64,000 bases of DNA from Nocardioides panzhihuensis (lineage in GTDB: Bacteria > Actinomycetota > Actinomycetes > Propionibacteriales > Nocardioidaceae). The stretch lies in assembly GCF_013408335.1 (NCBI RefSeq), contig NZ_JACBZR010000001.1, positions 1,488,001-1,552,000 of the forward strand, in the 5' to 3' direction. Under the pieces are notes generated by a model that searched no databases, was not told the origin of the DNA, and was given only the letters and a program-made list of their open reading frames with translations. Numbering within the stretch: the first letter of the stretch is position 1; each line of letters starts with the position of its first letter. The position numbers were made by a program, and so were the translations under genes. Of the stretch, positions 1-9,740 are shown piece by piece.

Positions 1-995
1 GAGATGAGTGGGCCCATGTCAGAACCCTCCGCGTTGCCCGGGCCGGTCGTGAACGCTTCGGCTCGTTGTGCTGTCTTCGCAACGACCTGGTCGGCAACGT
101 CGCCAACGACGACCGCCACCGGTACAGCCATGCATCGTTGACCTGCGGCTCCGAATGCCGCCGATACCAAGGCATCCGCTGCCGCGTCCAGGTCGGCGTC
201 GGGCATCACGACCAAGTGATTGTTCGCTCCGCCCAATGCCTGCACCTTCTTGCCGGCTTCGGCAGAGCGGCGATAGATCTCACGCGCGACGGGAGTGGAG
301 CCAACGAAGGACACGGCTGCCACGTCAGGGTGGTCGATCAGCGCGTTCACTGCATCGACGCCCCCATGCACGACGTTGAAGACACCCGCTGGGAGGCCCG
401 CCTCAGCAAGGAGCTGAGCCATGCGCACGGAAGCTGATGGCACTCTCTCGCTTGGCTTGAGCACGAATGAATTGCCGCAAGCGATCGCGGCCGCAAACAT
501 TGACACCGGGACCATCACGGGGAAGTTGAACGGAGTGATGCCAGCGCATACTCCGAGCGGTTGGCGAAAGGAATATGTATCGACGCCATTGGCGACCTGC
601 TCCGCGTACTCGCCCTTCAACTGCTGGACCGCAGACGCCGCAACCTCGACCGCTTCGACGGAACGAGCCACTTCGCCCCTCGCGTCAGCGAGTGTCTTTC
701 CTTGTTCCGCGGTGATTATCGAGGCGATCTCCTCGCTATGTTCCAGCAATAGACTGCGAAATGCGAGGAGAATCGTTGCCCGGGCCGGGGTCGGAGTCGA
801 CGCCCAGGATTCCGCTGCGTTTCGTGCGCTAGCGACGGCCTTGTCAACAAGATCAGCGCCTCCCAGTCCGACGGTCCGAACTGCATGGCCCGTTGCTGGG
901 TCGACGATCTCGACCTGTTCCGCGGCAGCCGAATCTGCGGGAGCACCGTCGATCCAGTGTGGAACTGTTTCGAACTGAATACCGGTTGTAGTCAC
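1..995 (-). CDS. mmsA: CoA-acylating methylmalonate-semialdehyde dehydrogenase (3' end outside window)
   Basis: Oxidises malonate- or methylmalonate-semialdehyde to acetyl- or propionyl-CoA in valine, myo-inositol or beta-alanine catabolism (family knowledge). About 331 of some 500 residues are present. The protein begins at a GTG (complement of 993-995) with the aldehyde-dehydrogenase N-terminus. It contains the substrate-loop segment GVCAGITPFNFPVM, the cofactor segment KPSERVPSAS, and the catalytic cysteine in AGQRCMAVP near the window edge. The GQRCMA form of the cysteine motif and the ITPFNFP segment are typical of MmsA rather than of generic aldehyde dehydrogenases. Translation is open to base 1, so the C-terminal third lies outside. 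It is downstream of, and on the same strand as, the cupin gene. Confidence 0.88.
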   Translation of the reverse strand, partial: MTTTGIQFETVPHWIDGAPADSAAAEQVEIVDPATGHAVRTVGLGGADLVDKAVASARNAAESWASTPTPARATILLAFRSLLLEHSEEIASIITAEQGKTLADARGEVARSVEAVEVAASAVQQLKGEYAEQVANGVDTYSFRQPLGVCAGITPFNFPVMVPVSMFAAAIACGNSFVLKPSERVPSASVRMAQLLAEAGLPAGVFNVVHGGVDAVNALIDHPDVAAVSFVGSTPVAREIYRRSAEAGKKVQALGGANNHLVVMPDADLDAAADALVSAAFGAAGQRCMAVPVAVVVGDVADQVVAKTAQRAEAFTTGPGNAEGSDMGPLI

Positions 996-1042
996 AGAAA
1001 TCTCCAAGGTGCGAGGTGGTGAAATGTTGCTGAGCTCTTGGG

Positions 1043-1615
1043 TTAGAGGTCTCGGGGGTGGGGGATCTCGGGGAACATCTCGAGTCCGTAGTTGGTCTTG
1101 AGGTTCTCGACCTCGGCGGTGAGTTGCTCGGGGGTGCGCAGCTCTCGGTTGCGGGCTTCGTAGAAGTATTTGTCGATGCCGCCTCCGGGCTCGAAGCCGT
1201 TGCTGTCGGGTCCGGGCACGAAGATCACGAGGATTCGGGCCTCCTCGCCCACGACCTCGTAGGTGTGTCGCTGGTCCTTGCGGCCCCAGACGAACTGTCC
1301 GGCGCCGGCGCTGTGGGACCCCTCTTCGGTGTGGATCTTGATCTCGCCGCTCATCACGAAGAAGCCCTCCTCCTCGCGGTGGTGGATGTGCCAGACCGGC
1401 TCGGTCCCGCGAACCCAGTTCGTCTCGATGACGATCAGCTGGCCCTGGGTGGTCTCCCCGGTGGCGTGGGTCCAGAAGTCCACGCCGGTCATGAAGTCGC
1501 CGGTCATGGTGAAGTGCACATCGTCGCGGTGGGAGACGTAGCTCTCTCCGTCGCGGGTTGTCGACGGCTGAATCTGGTCGACCTGAATCTGGTCGACATC
1601 GGACTTGGTGGCCAT
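1043..1615 (-). CDS. Cupin-domain protein
   Basis: A 190-residue single-cupin protein of unknown substrate. The ATG at 1615 is preferred over longer readings because AAAGGGGG precedes it by a few bases and the cupin homology begins soon after. The metal-site segment WHIHHREEEGFFVMSG matches cupin motif 1 (His, His, Glu and a late Gly), and a second strand set follows around HTYEVVGEEARILVIFVPG. The N-terminus has a small internal duplication (VDQIQVDQIQ). The C-terminal tail carries RNRELRTPEQL followed by a short helix. Cupins of this size act as small dioxygenases, isomerases or ligand-binding proteins, and the sequence does not decide which. It lies just upstream of mmsA on the same strand. 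Confidence 0.8.
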   Translation of the reverse strand: MATKSDVDQIQVDQIQPSTTRDGESYVSHRDDVHFTMTGDFMTGVDFWTHATGETTQGQLIVIETNWVRGTEPVWHIHHREEEGFFVMSGEIKIHTEEGSHSAGAGQFVWGRKDQRHTYEVVGEEARILVIFVPGPDSNGFEPGGGIDKYFYEARNRELRTPEQLTAEVENLKTNYGLEMFPEIPHPRDL

Positions 1616-1679
1616 GGTGGCCCCCTTTCGTTTCGCTCGCTGTGTGGGCGAGTGGGTGAGGCTGACTGACTCGGATAAC

Positions 1680-1711
1680 GTGAGACTAGACTCACAGTGG
1701 ATTAAAGTCAA
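1680..1711 (-). promoter_or_regulatory. Promoter of the cupin gene with an operator-like inverted repeat
   Basis: On the minus strand TTGACT (complement of 1706-1711), 17 bases, then TAGTCT (complement of 1683-1688) form a good sigma-70-type promoter about 70 bases upstream of the ATG at 1615. The near-palindrome GTGAG-N6-CTCAC (1680-1695) covers the -10 box, so a repressor or CRP-like factor bound there would block the promoter. The boxes are seen directly; the regulation is inferred. Confidence 0.55.
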
Positions 1712-1815
1712 CGGTCTGTCGATTATGCGGTTTCGCCACACATTGCGAAATTGAGGGGGCCGCACATCGCATCTTGCGTGCGAATGTGCGGCCCACCTGA
1801 TGTGTCCGGTCAGTG

Positions 1816-2277
1816 CTACTGAAGGGCGACGCGGAAGACCTGGAATTCGATCACCGGGCCAGGTGTGATGCGGCCCTGGCCCACGAAGATCGTCTGGTTG
1901 ACCCAGCTGTACCTGGGGTCACCGCACTCGAGCCTAGGCGTCGTGACGAAGTAGTGATCGCCGAAGTTGGTGCTCGACTCGCCCCCGGTGAGCGCGGCTT
2001 CGGCTGCTTCGGTGACCTCTACCAGTCCCTCATAGCTCATGTAGATGACAGCGCCGTCATTGGTAATGAACTGCGCACGCACGTCCAGTCGCCCGAAGCC
2101 GTCGTCGCCGGCAAGCAGCCAGTCCCCGCCGCCGATCGCCGCCTGGCCGCTGAGGCGATCCCCGGTCACGGTTCCACCTGTGACGGGAAGAACCTGCCGA
2201 AGGCCGTACGGCCCGGGGCCGACGATTTGCGGCGCAGCCAACTCTGCGGTGTAGGAGAATTCTGGAACAAGCTTCAC
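1816..2277 (-). CDS. DUF3237 family protein
   Basis: A 153-residue DUF3237 protein. Typical features are the opening LVPEFSYTAELA, the GPGPYGLRQVLPVTGG segment, GGDWLLAGDDGFGRLDVRAQF, the strand IYMSYEGLVEV and the end RYSWVNQTIFVGQG. The family is a small beta-barrel of unproven biochemical function, often found next to catabolic genes. The GTG start at 2277 follows a perfect GGAGG and overlaps the stop of the upstream NTF2-like gene (GTGA), which shows translational coupling. A longer upstream reading of the same frame lies inside the neighbouring gene and is not coding. Confidence 0.8.
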   Translation of the reverse strand: MKLVPEFSYTAELAAPQIVGPGPYGLRQVLPVTGGTVTGDRLSGQAAIGGGDWLLAGDDGFGRLDVRAQFITNDGAVIYMSYEGLVEVTEAAEAALTGGESSTNFGDHYFVTTPRLECGDPRYSWVNQTIFVGQGRITPGPVIEFQVFRVALQ

Positions 2278-2756
2278 TGGGATACCTCCAGGCCAGCGGC
2301 GGCCATTACCTTGGACATGCCTTCGGCGATGAGTTCTGTACCGAATGCTTGCTCGACGACGTTCGGGTCGAAGTATTCGCGCATCAAGATGACCTTGCCG
2401 TCTCGAATCCGCATGTGCGTGCAGTAGGTGTTCGCGTAGATGTTCCCGTTCTGCTTCACCGTCGCCTTGCCGTGAAGTTCGAGGATGAACAGTTCGGGAT
2501 CGGTCGTGTCGTGGACGACCAGCGAGTCGATGGCCAGGTCGGGCACAGACTCGAAGAACCAGTCGACGAAGTGGCCGATGAGCGCAGCGCCAGGGACTGA
2601 CGTCGCGAGCGGCTCTGGCGCAAAGGGCATCTCCCACACTGCGTCATCCGCGAACCAGCTCTTCCACTTCTCGAGTTCTGCTCCGGTCGGCGGTCCACCT
2701 TCAAGATCGCCCCAGAAACCATCTACCACCTTGCGGTTCTCTGCTTGCGTACTCAC
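2274..2756 (-). CDS. NTF2-like / SnoaL-type protein
   Basis: A 160-residue cone-fold protein of the SnoaL/ketosteroid-isomerase superfamily. The sequence shows the opening helix (ENRKVVDGFWGDLE), the WFADDAVWEMPF strand, ALIGHFVDWFFESVPDL, and the sheet with YCTHMRIRDGKVILMREYFDP, which is the standard arrangement. The GTG at 2756 is chosen because AAGGAGG lies six bases upstream; an ATG 24 bases earlier lacks such a site. The partner DUF3237 gene starts within its stop codon. Members isomerise, hydrate or dehydrate small molecules or simply bind them, and the substrate is not predictable here. Confidence 0.8.
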   Translation of the reverse strand: MSTQAENRKVVDGFWGDLEGGPPTGAELEKWKSWFADDAVWEMPFAPEPLATSVPGAALIGHFVDWFFESVPDLAIDSLVVHDTTDPELFILELHGKATVKQNGNIYANTYCTHMRIRDGKVILMREYFDPNVVEQAFGTELIAEGMSKVMAAAGLEVSQ

Positions 2757-2820
2757 AGTCGCCTCCTTCAGTGCGGCCAAGTGGCGAGGAATGTGTCCGT
2801 CGCCACAGGTCTGAGACTGC

Positions 2821-2934
2821 CCGACATGTCGGTGATAGTCAACACAGTGTCGACAAGTTTTTGTTCTGCTGCTCTGCCCGCTCGTGGTCTTTGATCAACA
2901 CAGTGTTGACGATATTCGACGCCAGGTCTAACGT
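2821..2934 (+). promoter_or_regulatory. Promoter and duplicated palindromic operator of the metal ABC operon
   Basis: TTGACG (2906-2911), 17 bases and TAACGT (2929-2934) form a promoter for the binding-protein gene at 3004. A perfect 15-base palindrome TCAACACAGTGTTGA (2895-2909) overlaps its -35 box. A second, imperfect copy TCAACACAGTGTCGA sits at 2839-2853, 56 bases upstream, next to a 12-base palindrome CCGACATGTCGG (2821-2832). Two related sites in a divergent intergenic space suggest one repressor, most likely metal-sensing given the operon. The regulator is not in the window. Confidence 0.6.
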
Positions 2935-3003
2935 CTCCTTGGTTGGGTCGGTTCGCTCGTGTTCGAGCGATCTTCGGCGTCACCTGCAGGAAGGAGCCTC
3001 GCG

Positions 3004-3945
3004 ATGCAGCGCACTACGGACCCTGGCCGACGGCCACGCACCAGTTGCGTGTTCCTCGTCTTGCTACTTGTCACGCTCAGTTCTGGGTGTGTAGCACTCG
3101 ATGATCGAAGGGCGGGCCCTGACCGCCCGATGGTGCTGACAACTTTCACCGTGCTCGAGGACATCGCAGAGAACGTGGCAGGCGACCGACTGCGGGTCGA
3201 TTCGATCACCAAGGTTGGTGCGGAGATTCACGGCTATGAGCCGACGCCGCGCGATGTTGCTAAGGCGTCGGAGGCCGACCTGATCCTGGACAATGGCCTG
3301 AATCTGGAGGCCTGGTTCGGGCAGTTCGTCGAGTCGGTCGATGTTCCGCATGTCGTGGTCTCCGATGGCGTTGAAGTTTTGGACATCACCGAGGACGCCA
3401 ACGCGGGCAAGCCCAATCCACACGCGTGGATGAGTGCGCTCAACGCGCAGATCTACGTCGACAACATGGTCGCCGCCTTCTCAGATCTGGAGCCGGCATA
3501 CAGCGCGGAGTTCGCTGAGAACGGTGAGGCGTACAAGCGAAAGCTTGAGGAGTTGCACCAGAAGATGATCAACAAGCTGGACTCTTTGCCTGACAACGAA
3601 CGAGCGCTGGTTTCCTGCGAGGGTGCGTTCTCGTACCTCGCCCGAGACTCTGGCCTGAGGGAGAAGTACATCTGGCCGGTCAACGCTGAGCAGCAGGCCA
3701 CCCCGCAGCAGATCACGTCTGCGATCGAGTTCGTCAAGACCAACGAGGTGCCAGCGGTGTTCTGCGAGTCGACGGTGTCGGACAAACCCATGCAACAGGT
3801 CGTCCGCGCGACGGATGCATCGTTTGGCGGGACGCTGTACGTCGACTCCTTGTCCGAGTCCGACGGACCGGTCCCGACGTACCTCGATCTGATCCGGCAC
3901 GATGCTGACACAATCGTCGCGGCATTGACTGGTGGTGCAGAGTGA
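3004..3945 (+). CDS. Metal (probably Mn) ABC transporter substrate-binding lipoprotein
   Basis: A cluster A-I (ZnuA/PsaA-type) receptor of 313 residues that delivers a divalent metal to the permease encoded downstream. A lipoprotein signal ends with the lipobox LSSGC (Cys29). Counting from the ATG at 3004 (preceded by AAGGAG), the four expected metal ligands are visible as His76 (HGYEPTPRD), His140 (NPHAWMS), Glu206 (CEGAFSYLA) and Asp281 (YVDSLSE). The H-H-E-D set is that of manganese/iron-type receptors such as PsaA, whereas zinc-type ZnuA has a third His and a His-rich loop, absent here. The last codon overlaps the ATPase start. Confidence 0.88.
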   Translation: MQRTTDPGRRPRTSCVFLVLLLVTLSSGCVALDDRRAGPDRPMVLTTFTVLEDIAENVAGDRLRVDSITKVGAEIHGYEPTPRDVAKASEADLILDNGLNLEAWFGQFVESVDVPHVVVSDGVEVLDITEDANAGKPNPHAWMSALNAQIYVDNMVAAFSDLEPAYSAEFAENGEAYKRKLEELHQKMINKLDSLPDNERALVSCEGAFSYLARDSGLREKYIWPVNAEQQATPQQITSAIEFVKTNEVPAVFCESTVSDKPMQQVVRATDASFGGTLYVDSLSESDGPVPTYLDLIRHDADTIVAALTGGAE

Positions 3946-4709
3946 TGTCGGCGATCGAGGTGGATCACCTGGTTGTTCGTTACGGAGAAGTGTGCGCCCT
4001 CGACGATGCGACCCTACGGGTCGGCGAGGGGCGGGTGACGGCGCTGATCGGGATGAACGGATCCGGAAAGTCGACCCTGTTCAAGGCGATCATGGGCCTC
4101 GTTCGACCCGATTCCGGTGAAGTCAGGGTCGGGGGCTCGTCTCCGAGCGCCGCACGTCGTCGCGGCCTCGTCACCTATGTCCCTCAGGACGAAGCAGTGG
4201 ACTGGAACTTTCCCGTCTCCGTACGCGAAGTAGTGATGATGGGGCGCTATGGCCATCAAGGCTCCGCCCGGCGCCCGCGCCGGGCGGACCACATCGCTGT
4301 GGCAGATGCCCTCGCCCGCGTAGGGCTGACCGACAAAGCCGATCGACAGATTGGCCAGCTGTCCGGCGGCCAGAAGAAGCGTGCATTCGTGGCGCGAGGT
4401 ATCGCCCAGGATGCTCGCATCCTTCTGCTCGACGAGCCATTCGCCGGAGTCGACAAGCGCTCCGAAGCCACCATCACCCGGCTCCTGCGAGAACTAGCCG
4501 CTAGCGGCCGGACGGTCTTCATCTCGACCCACGACCTACACGGGGTTCGACAACTCGCCGACGACGCGGTGCTGCTCAAGCGCCATGTGCTCCTGCACGG
4601 ACCGGTCGATGAAGTGGTACAGCCCGATCATCTTGCCCTGACGTTCGGGCTTGACCCGCGCGACCTTGGCGCCGGCAAGGACCTAGGCGACCTGGACGGT
4701 GTGATGTGA
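3945..4709 (+). CDS. Metal ABC transporter ATP-binding protein
   Basis: The cytoplasmic ATPase of the metal importer, about 254 residues. Walker A is GMNGSGKST at 36-44, followed by the Q-loop segment YVPQDEAVDWNFP at 79-90, typical of the Zn/Mn importer family. The signature LSGGQKKR begins at 139, Walker B is LLLDEP near 160-165, and the switch His is at about 196 in ISTHDLHG. A GTG three bases upstream (3942) is an alternative start; both overlap the stop of the receptor gene, so the three genes are translationally coupled. Confidence 0.9.
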   Translation: MSAIEVDHLVVRYGEVCALDDATLRVGEGRVTALIGMNGSGKSTLFKAIMGLVRPDSGEVRVGGSSPSAARRRGLVTYVPQDEAVDWNFPVSVREVVMMGRYGHQGSARRPRRADHIAVADALARVGLTDKADRQIGQLSGGQKKRAFVARGIAQDARILLLDEPFAGVDKRSEATITRLLRELAASGRTVFISTHDLHGVRQLADDAVLLKRHVLLHGPVDEVVQPDHLALTFGLDPRDLGAGKDLGDLDGVM

Positions 4710-5695
4710 GCGGCGACCTGACTTTTCTCGATCTCGTTCTTGAGCCGCTCCAGTACGAGTTCGTGGTCCGCGCTTTGGCGACCACCGTTATCGCCTCAAT
4801 TTTGTGTGCCGTGTTGTCGTGCTGGCTGGTCTTGGTTGGCTGGTCGCTCATGGGGGATGCCGTCTCCCATGCGGTCCTGCCCGGTGTCGTGCTCGCTTAT
4901 GTCATCGGAATCCCGTTCGCGATCGGCGCGCTCGTGTTCGGCGTCATCGCCGTCGTTGCCATCGGCGCGATCTCGACAACCAGTCGCGTCAAGGAGGACG
5001 CTGCGATCGGGATCGTCTTCAGCACGTTGTTCGCGCTCGGTCTCGTCCTCATTTCGGTCACCCCGAGCCAGACAGACCTCAACCACATCATCTTCGGAAA
5101 CATCCTGGGTGTCTCGACAACAGACCTGATCCAGATCGGCGGCTTGGCGGCGATCGGGCTGGTTCTTCTGTTCATGAAACGGCGGGACCTCACGCTCTAC
5201 GCCTTTGACCCGATCCATTGCCACGCACTAGGGATCTCCACGCGACGTCTCCAGGCCCTGCTTCTCGGCATGCTCGCCCTCACCGCGGTGGTGTCACTCC
5301 AGGTCGTCGGGGTGATCCTCGTGGTCGCCATGCTCATCATCCCCGGGGCGACCGCGTACCTCCTCACCGATCGGTTCAGCCGGATGCTTCTCATCGCACC
5401 CGCAATTTCGGCGACATGCGCGGTCGTCGGGATCTACGTCAGCTATTGGATCGACGCCGCCTCCGGGGGACTCGTTGTGGTCACGCAGGGAGTCTTCTTC
5501 TTCCTCGTGTATCTCCTGAGCCCTCGTCACGGACTCGTCGTCAAACTGACAAGTTCAACGCGACGAATCGGCACGTCGCCCGTGATCGCCGAAGGCTCTG
5601 AATGGGTCGTAGCGCCCGGAGAGGCGTCCGCAACGAGCTTGGCAGAGTCCGCGACACAGCATCAGGAGGGATGGGGAGACACCCGACCAGTGTGA
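4706..5695 (+). CDS. Metal ABC transporter permease (ABC-3 family)
   Basis: A 329-residue integral membrane protein of the ABC-3 (MntB/ZnuB) family with eight or nine hydrophobic segments. Family hallmarks are WSLMGDAVSHAVLPGV near the first cytoplasmic loop, FGNILGVS, and DPIHCHALGISTRRL. The GTG start lies inside the ATPase stop (GTGA). A hydrophilic C-terminal tail of about 50 residues follows the last membrane helix and is longer than in many relatives; its role is unknown. The gene completes the transporter, and no metalloregulator gene is linked. Confidence 0.9.
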   Translation: MSGDLTFLDLVLEPLQYEFVVRALATTVIASILCAVLSCWLVLVGWSLMGDAVSHAVLPGVVLAYVIGIPFAIGALVFGVIAVVAIGAISTTSRVKEDAAIGIVFSTLFALGLVLISVTPSQTDLNHIIFGNILGVSTTDLIQIGGLAAIGLVLLFMKRRDLTLYAFDPIHCHALGISTRRLQALLLGMLALTAVVSLQVVGVILVVAMLIIPGATAYLLTDRFSRMLLIAPAISATCAVVGIYVSYWIDAASGGLVVVTQGVFFFLVYLLSPRHGLVVKLTSSTRRIGTSPVIAEGSEWVVAPGEASATSLAESATQHQEGWGDTRPV

Positions 5696-5758
5696 TCTCT
5701 CGGTAGGAGACCTGAGACTTGGTTCGAGCCCCGGCCAGCGTCGACCCTGCCGCGTCGA

Positions 5759-6595
5759 CTAACGGCCCGAGAACACCGGGTCACGACCTTCGGTGAACGC
5801 CTGCATCGCTTCACGAAGATCCTCGCTGAAGATGAAGGCGGCATTCCAGGCTGCGGTGTAACGGAGGCCCGCCGCGACGCGGGGCTCTCTTTCTGCATTC
5901 AGGATCTCCTTGATCCCGCGGAGCGCCAACGGCGAATTCTGGGCAATACGCGCAGCGGTTGCGGCCGCGGCGACCATCGCGTTCTCGGCGCCGTCCATCA
6001 CGTGGTTCACGAGGCCGATCGAGGCGGCTCTGCTCGCTGAGATGTCGCCGCCCGTGAGGGCGAGCTCGCGCAGATGGCCGTCGCCGATGACGCCTGCCAG
6101 CCTCTGGAGGCTTCCGAGATCAGCAACGATACCCACTCGCACCTCGCGCACGCTGAAGACCGAATCGCTGGAAGCGATACGGATGTCACATGCTGCCGCG
6201 AGGTCGACGCCGGCACCGACGCACCATCCGGCGATACATGCGATGGTGGGCTTCCGGCAGGACGCGACCGCGGTGATGGCGTCCTGCCACCCATGGAGCA
6301 GTTCGAGGAAATCCTGCCGCGCGTCGGTGTCGCCCGCCTCGGCAAGGCTGATCAGGAGATCGCCTGCGCTCTTGAGGTCCAGACCAAGTGAGAAGTCCTT
6401 GCCGGGCCCGGTCAAGATGACGACGCGGACTGCATGGTCCCGATCGAGGGACTCGAATACCTCGCCCAACTCCTCGAAGAGTCGGGCATCCATGAGGGCA
6501 CGTCCTCCCGGGCCGACGAGGCGGACCGTAGCAATCCCTTCTTGCACTGCGACCTCGATGCGGCCCACGCCGGACAGGTCAGACTCAGATATCAC
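5759..6595 (-). CDS. Delta(3,5)-delta(2,4)-dienoyl-CoA isomerase-like crotonase
   Basis: A 278-residue crotonase-fold protein. The segments DFSLGLDLKS and AGWCVGAGVDLAAACD form the oxyanion region. Asp131, Glu151 (SVREVRVG) and Asp159 (VADLGSLQRL) are spaced 20 and 8 residues apart, exactly as Asp176/Glu196/Asp204 in mammalian ECH1, so dienoyl-CoA isomerase activity is more likely than hydration. The GTG at 6595 is chosen because crotonase homology starts soon after it; the same frame upstream runs through a regulatory palindrome and is not coding. It is divergent from fadH, which handles the next class of intermediate in unsaturated acyl-CoA oxidation. Confidence 0.85.
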   Translation of the reverse strand: MISESDLSGVGRIEVAVQEGIATVRLVGPGGRALMDARLFEELGEVFESLDRDHAVRVVILTGPGKDFSLGLDLKSAGDLLISLAEAGDTDARQDFLELLHGWQDAITAVASCRKPTIACIAGWCVGAGVDLAAACDIRIASSDSVFSVREVRVGIVADLGSLQRLAGVIGDGHLRELALTGGDISASRAASIGLVNHVMDGAENAMVAAAATAARIAQNSPLALRGIKEILNAEREPRVAAGLRYTAAWNAAFIFSEDLREAMQAFTEGRDPVFSGR

Positions 6596-6603
6596 GCTCT
6601 TGA

Positions 6604-8868
<2,265 letters not shown>

Positions 8869-8944
8869 GGTCCACGTCGTACCTGCCGGCGGCTGTTCCG
8901 TGGGGGTGTACGACACTTGGTTCTACGTCTAGCCAAAGGGCATC

Positions 8945-9505
8945 ATGTCGCTGCGCCATGCAATTCTCACCGCTCTGTTGGAGCGGCCGTCGTCTGGCCT
9001 CGACCTCACCCGCAGGTTCGACAGGTCGATCCGGTTCTTCTGGTCGGCCACGCACCAGCAGGTCTACCGTGAGCTCGCGAAGCTCGAGTCGGAGGGGCTG
9101 GTTCGGACTGTTCCTCAGCCGCCTTCGCGCGGCAGTCGCAAGGAGTACGAGGTCCTGGACAACGGTCGCGATGACCTGCTTGCATGGGTAGGACAGAGTG
9201 AGGGTCCCAAGCCGATCCGTGACCCGCTCCTGGTCCGGCTGCGTGCCGCCGCTGCGCTTGCCCAAGGTCGTGAGTCGATGCTGGCGGAGATGCGCCTGCA
9301 TCGCGCTGAGCACCAGAGACAGCTCGATGAGTACCTCGAGATCGCCGATCGCGACTTCAAGAAGGACGATCTGGACGAGGCCGGGCAGATGCGCGGCCTG
9401 ATCCTGAAGGCCGGAATCGGGCTGGAGGAGTTCTGGATCTCCTGGCTCGAGGATGCGATTGCGGACATCTCAGTGATGAGTGACGTGTCCACGGAACGGT
9501 CCTGA
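8945..9505 (+). CDS. PadR family transcriptional regulator
   Basis: A 186-residue regulator. The N-terminal winged helix (MSLRHAILTALLERPSSGLDL, then THQQVYRELAKLESEGLV and SRKEYEVLDNGRDDLLAW) is the canonical PadR domain. The remainder is the helical C-terminal dimerisation domain (subfamily 2 length). It starts 76 bases after fadH on the same strand and is followed by a strong hairpin. The likely targets are the neighbouring fadH/isomerase promoters; no effector can be named. Confidence 0.85.
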   Translation: MSLRHAILTALLERPSSGLDLTRRFDRSIRFFWSATHQQVYRELAKLESEGLVRTVPQPPSRGSRKEYEVLDNGRDDLLAWVGQSEGPKPIRDPLLVRLRAAAALAQGRESMLAEMRLHRAEHQRQLDEYLEIADRDFKKDDLDEAGQMRGLILKAGIGLEEFWISWLEDAIADISVMSDVSTERS

Positions 9506-9599
9506 GACGCGCGATCAAGCGTCGGCCCGGGGAATCTCCAGCCAAGCCCTCTTCGATCAGACCCTCGTCGCCCTTTCGCGACTCGACCTCTCTTCCCGA

Positions 9600-9649
9600 G
9601 CCCTGAAGCGCCCTGAGTGCCGTGCCCTGCGCTCAGGGCCCTTCAGGGC
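9600..9649 (+). terminator. Hairpin downstream of the PadR gene
   Basis: GCCCTGAAGCGCCCTGAG (9600-9617) and CTCAGGGCCCTTCAGGGC (9632-9649) pair over 18 positions with one mismatch around a 14-base loop. No T-run follows, which is usual for actinobacterial terminators. The remainder of the 235-base gap up to 9740 holds a TTGACA at 9701 with TATACA at 9722, a weakly spaced promoter candidate for the next operon. Confidence 0.6.
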
Positions 9650-9740
9650 GTGATCGAGCGGCTCTACCGCTCCGCGCGACGTGTCAACCGATCATGGATC
9701 TTGACAATCGTGATTCACCATTATACAAATTGGGAGTTGA

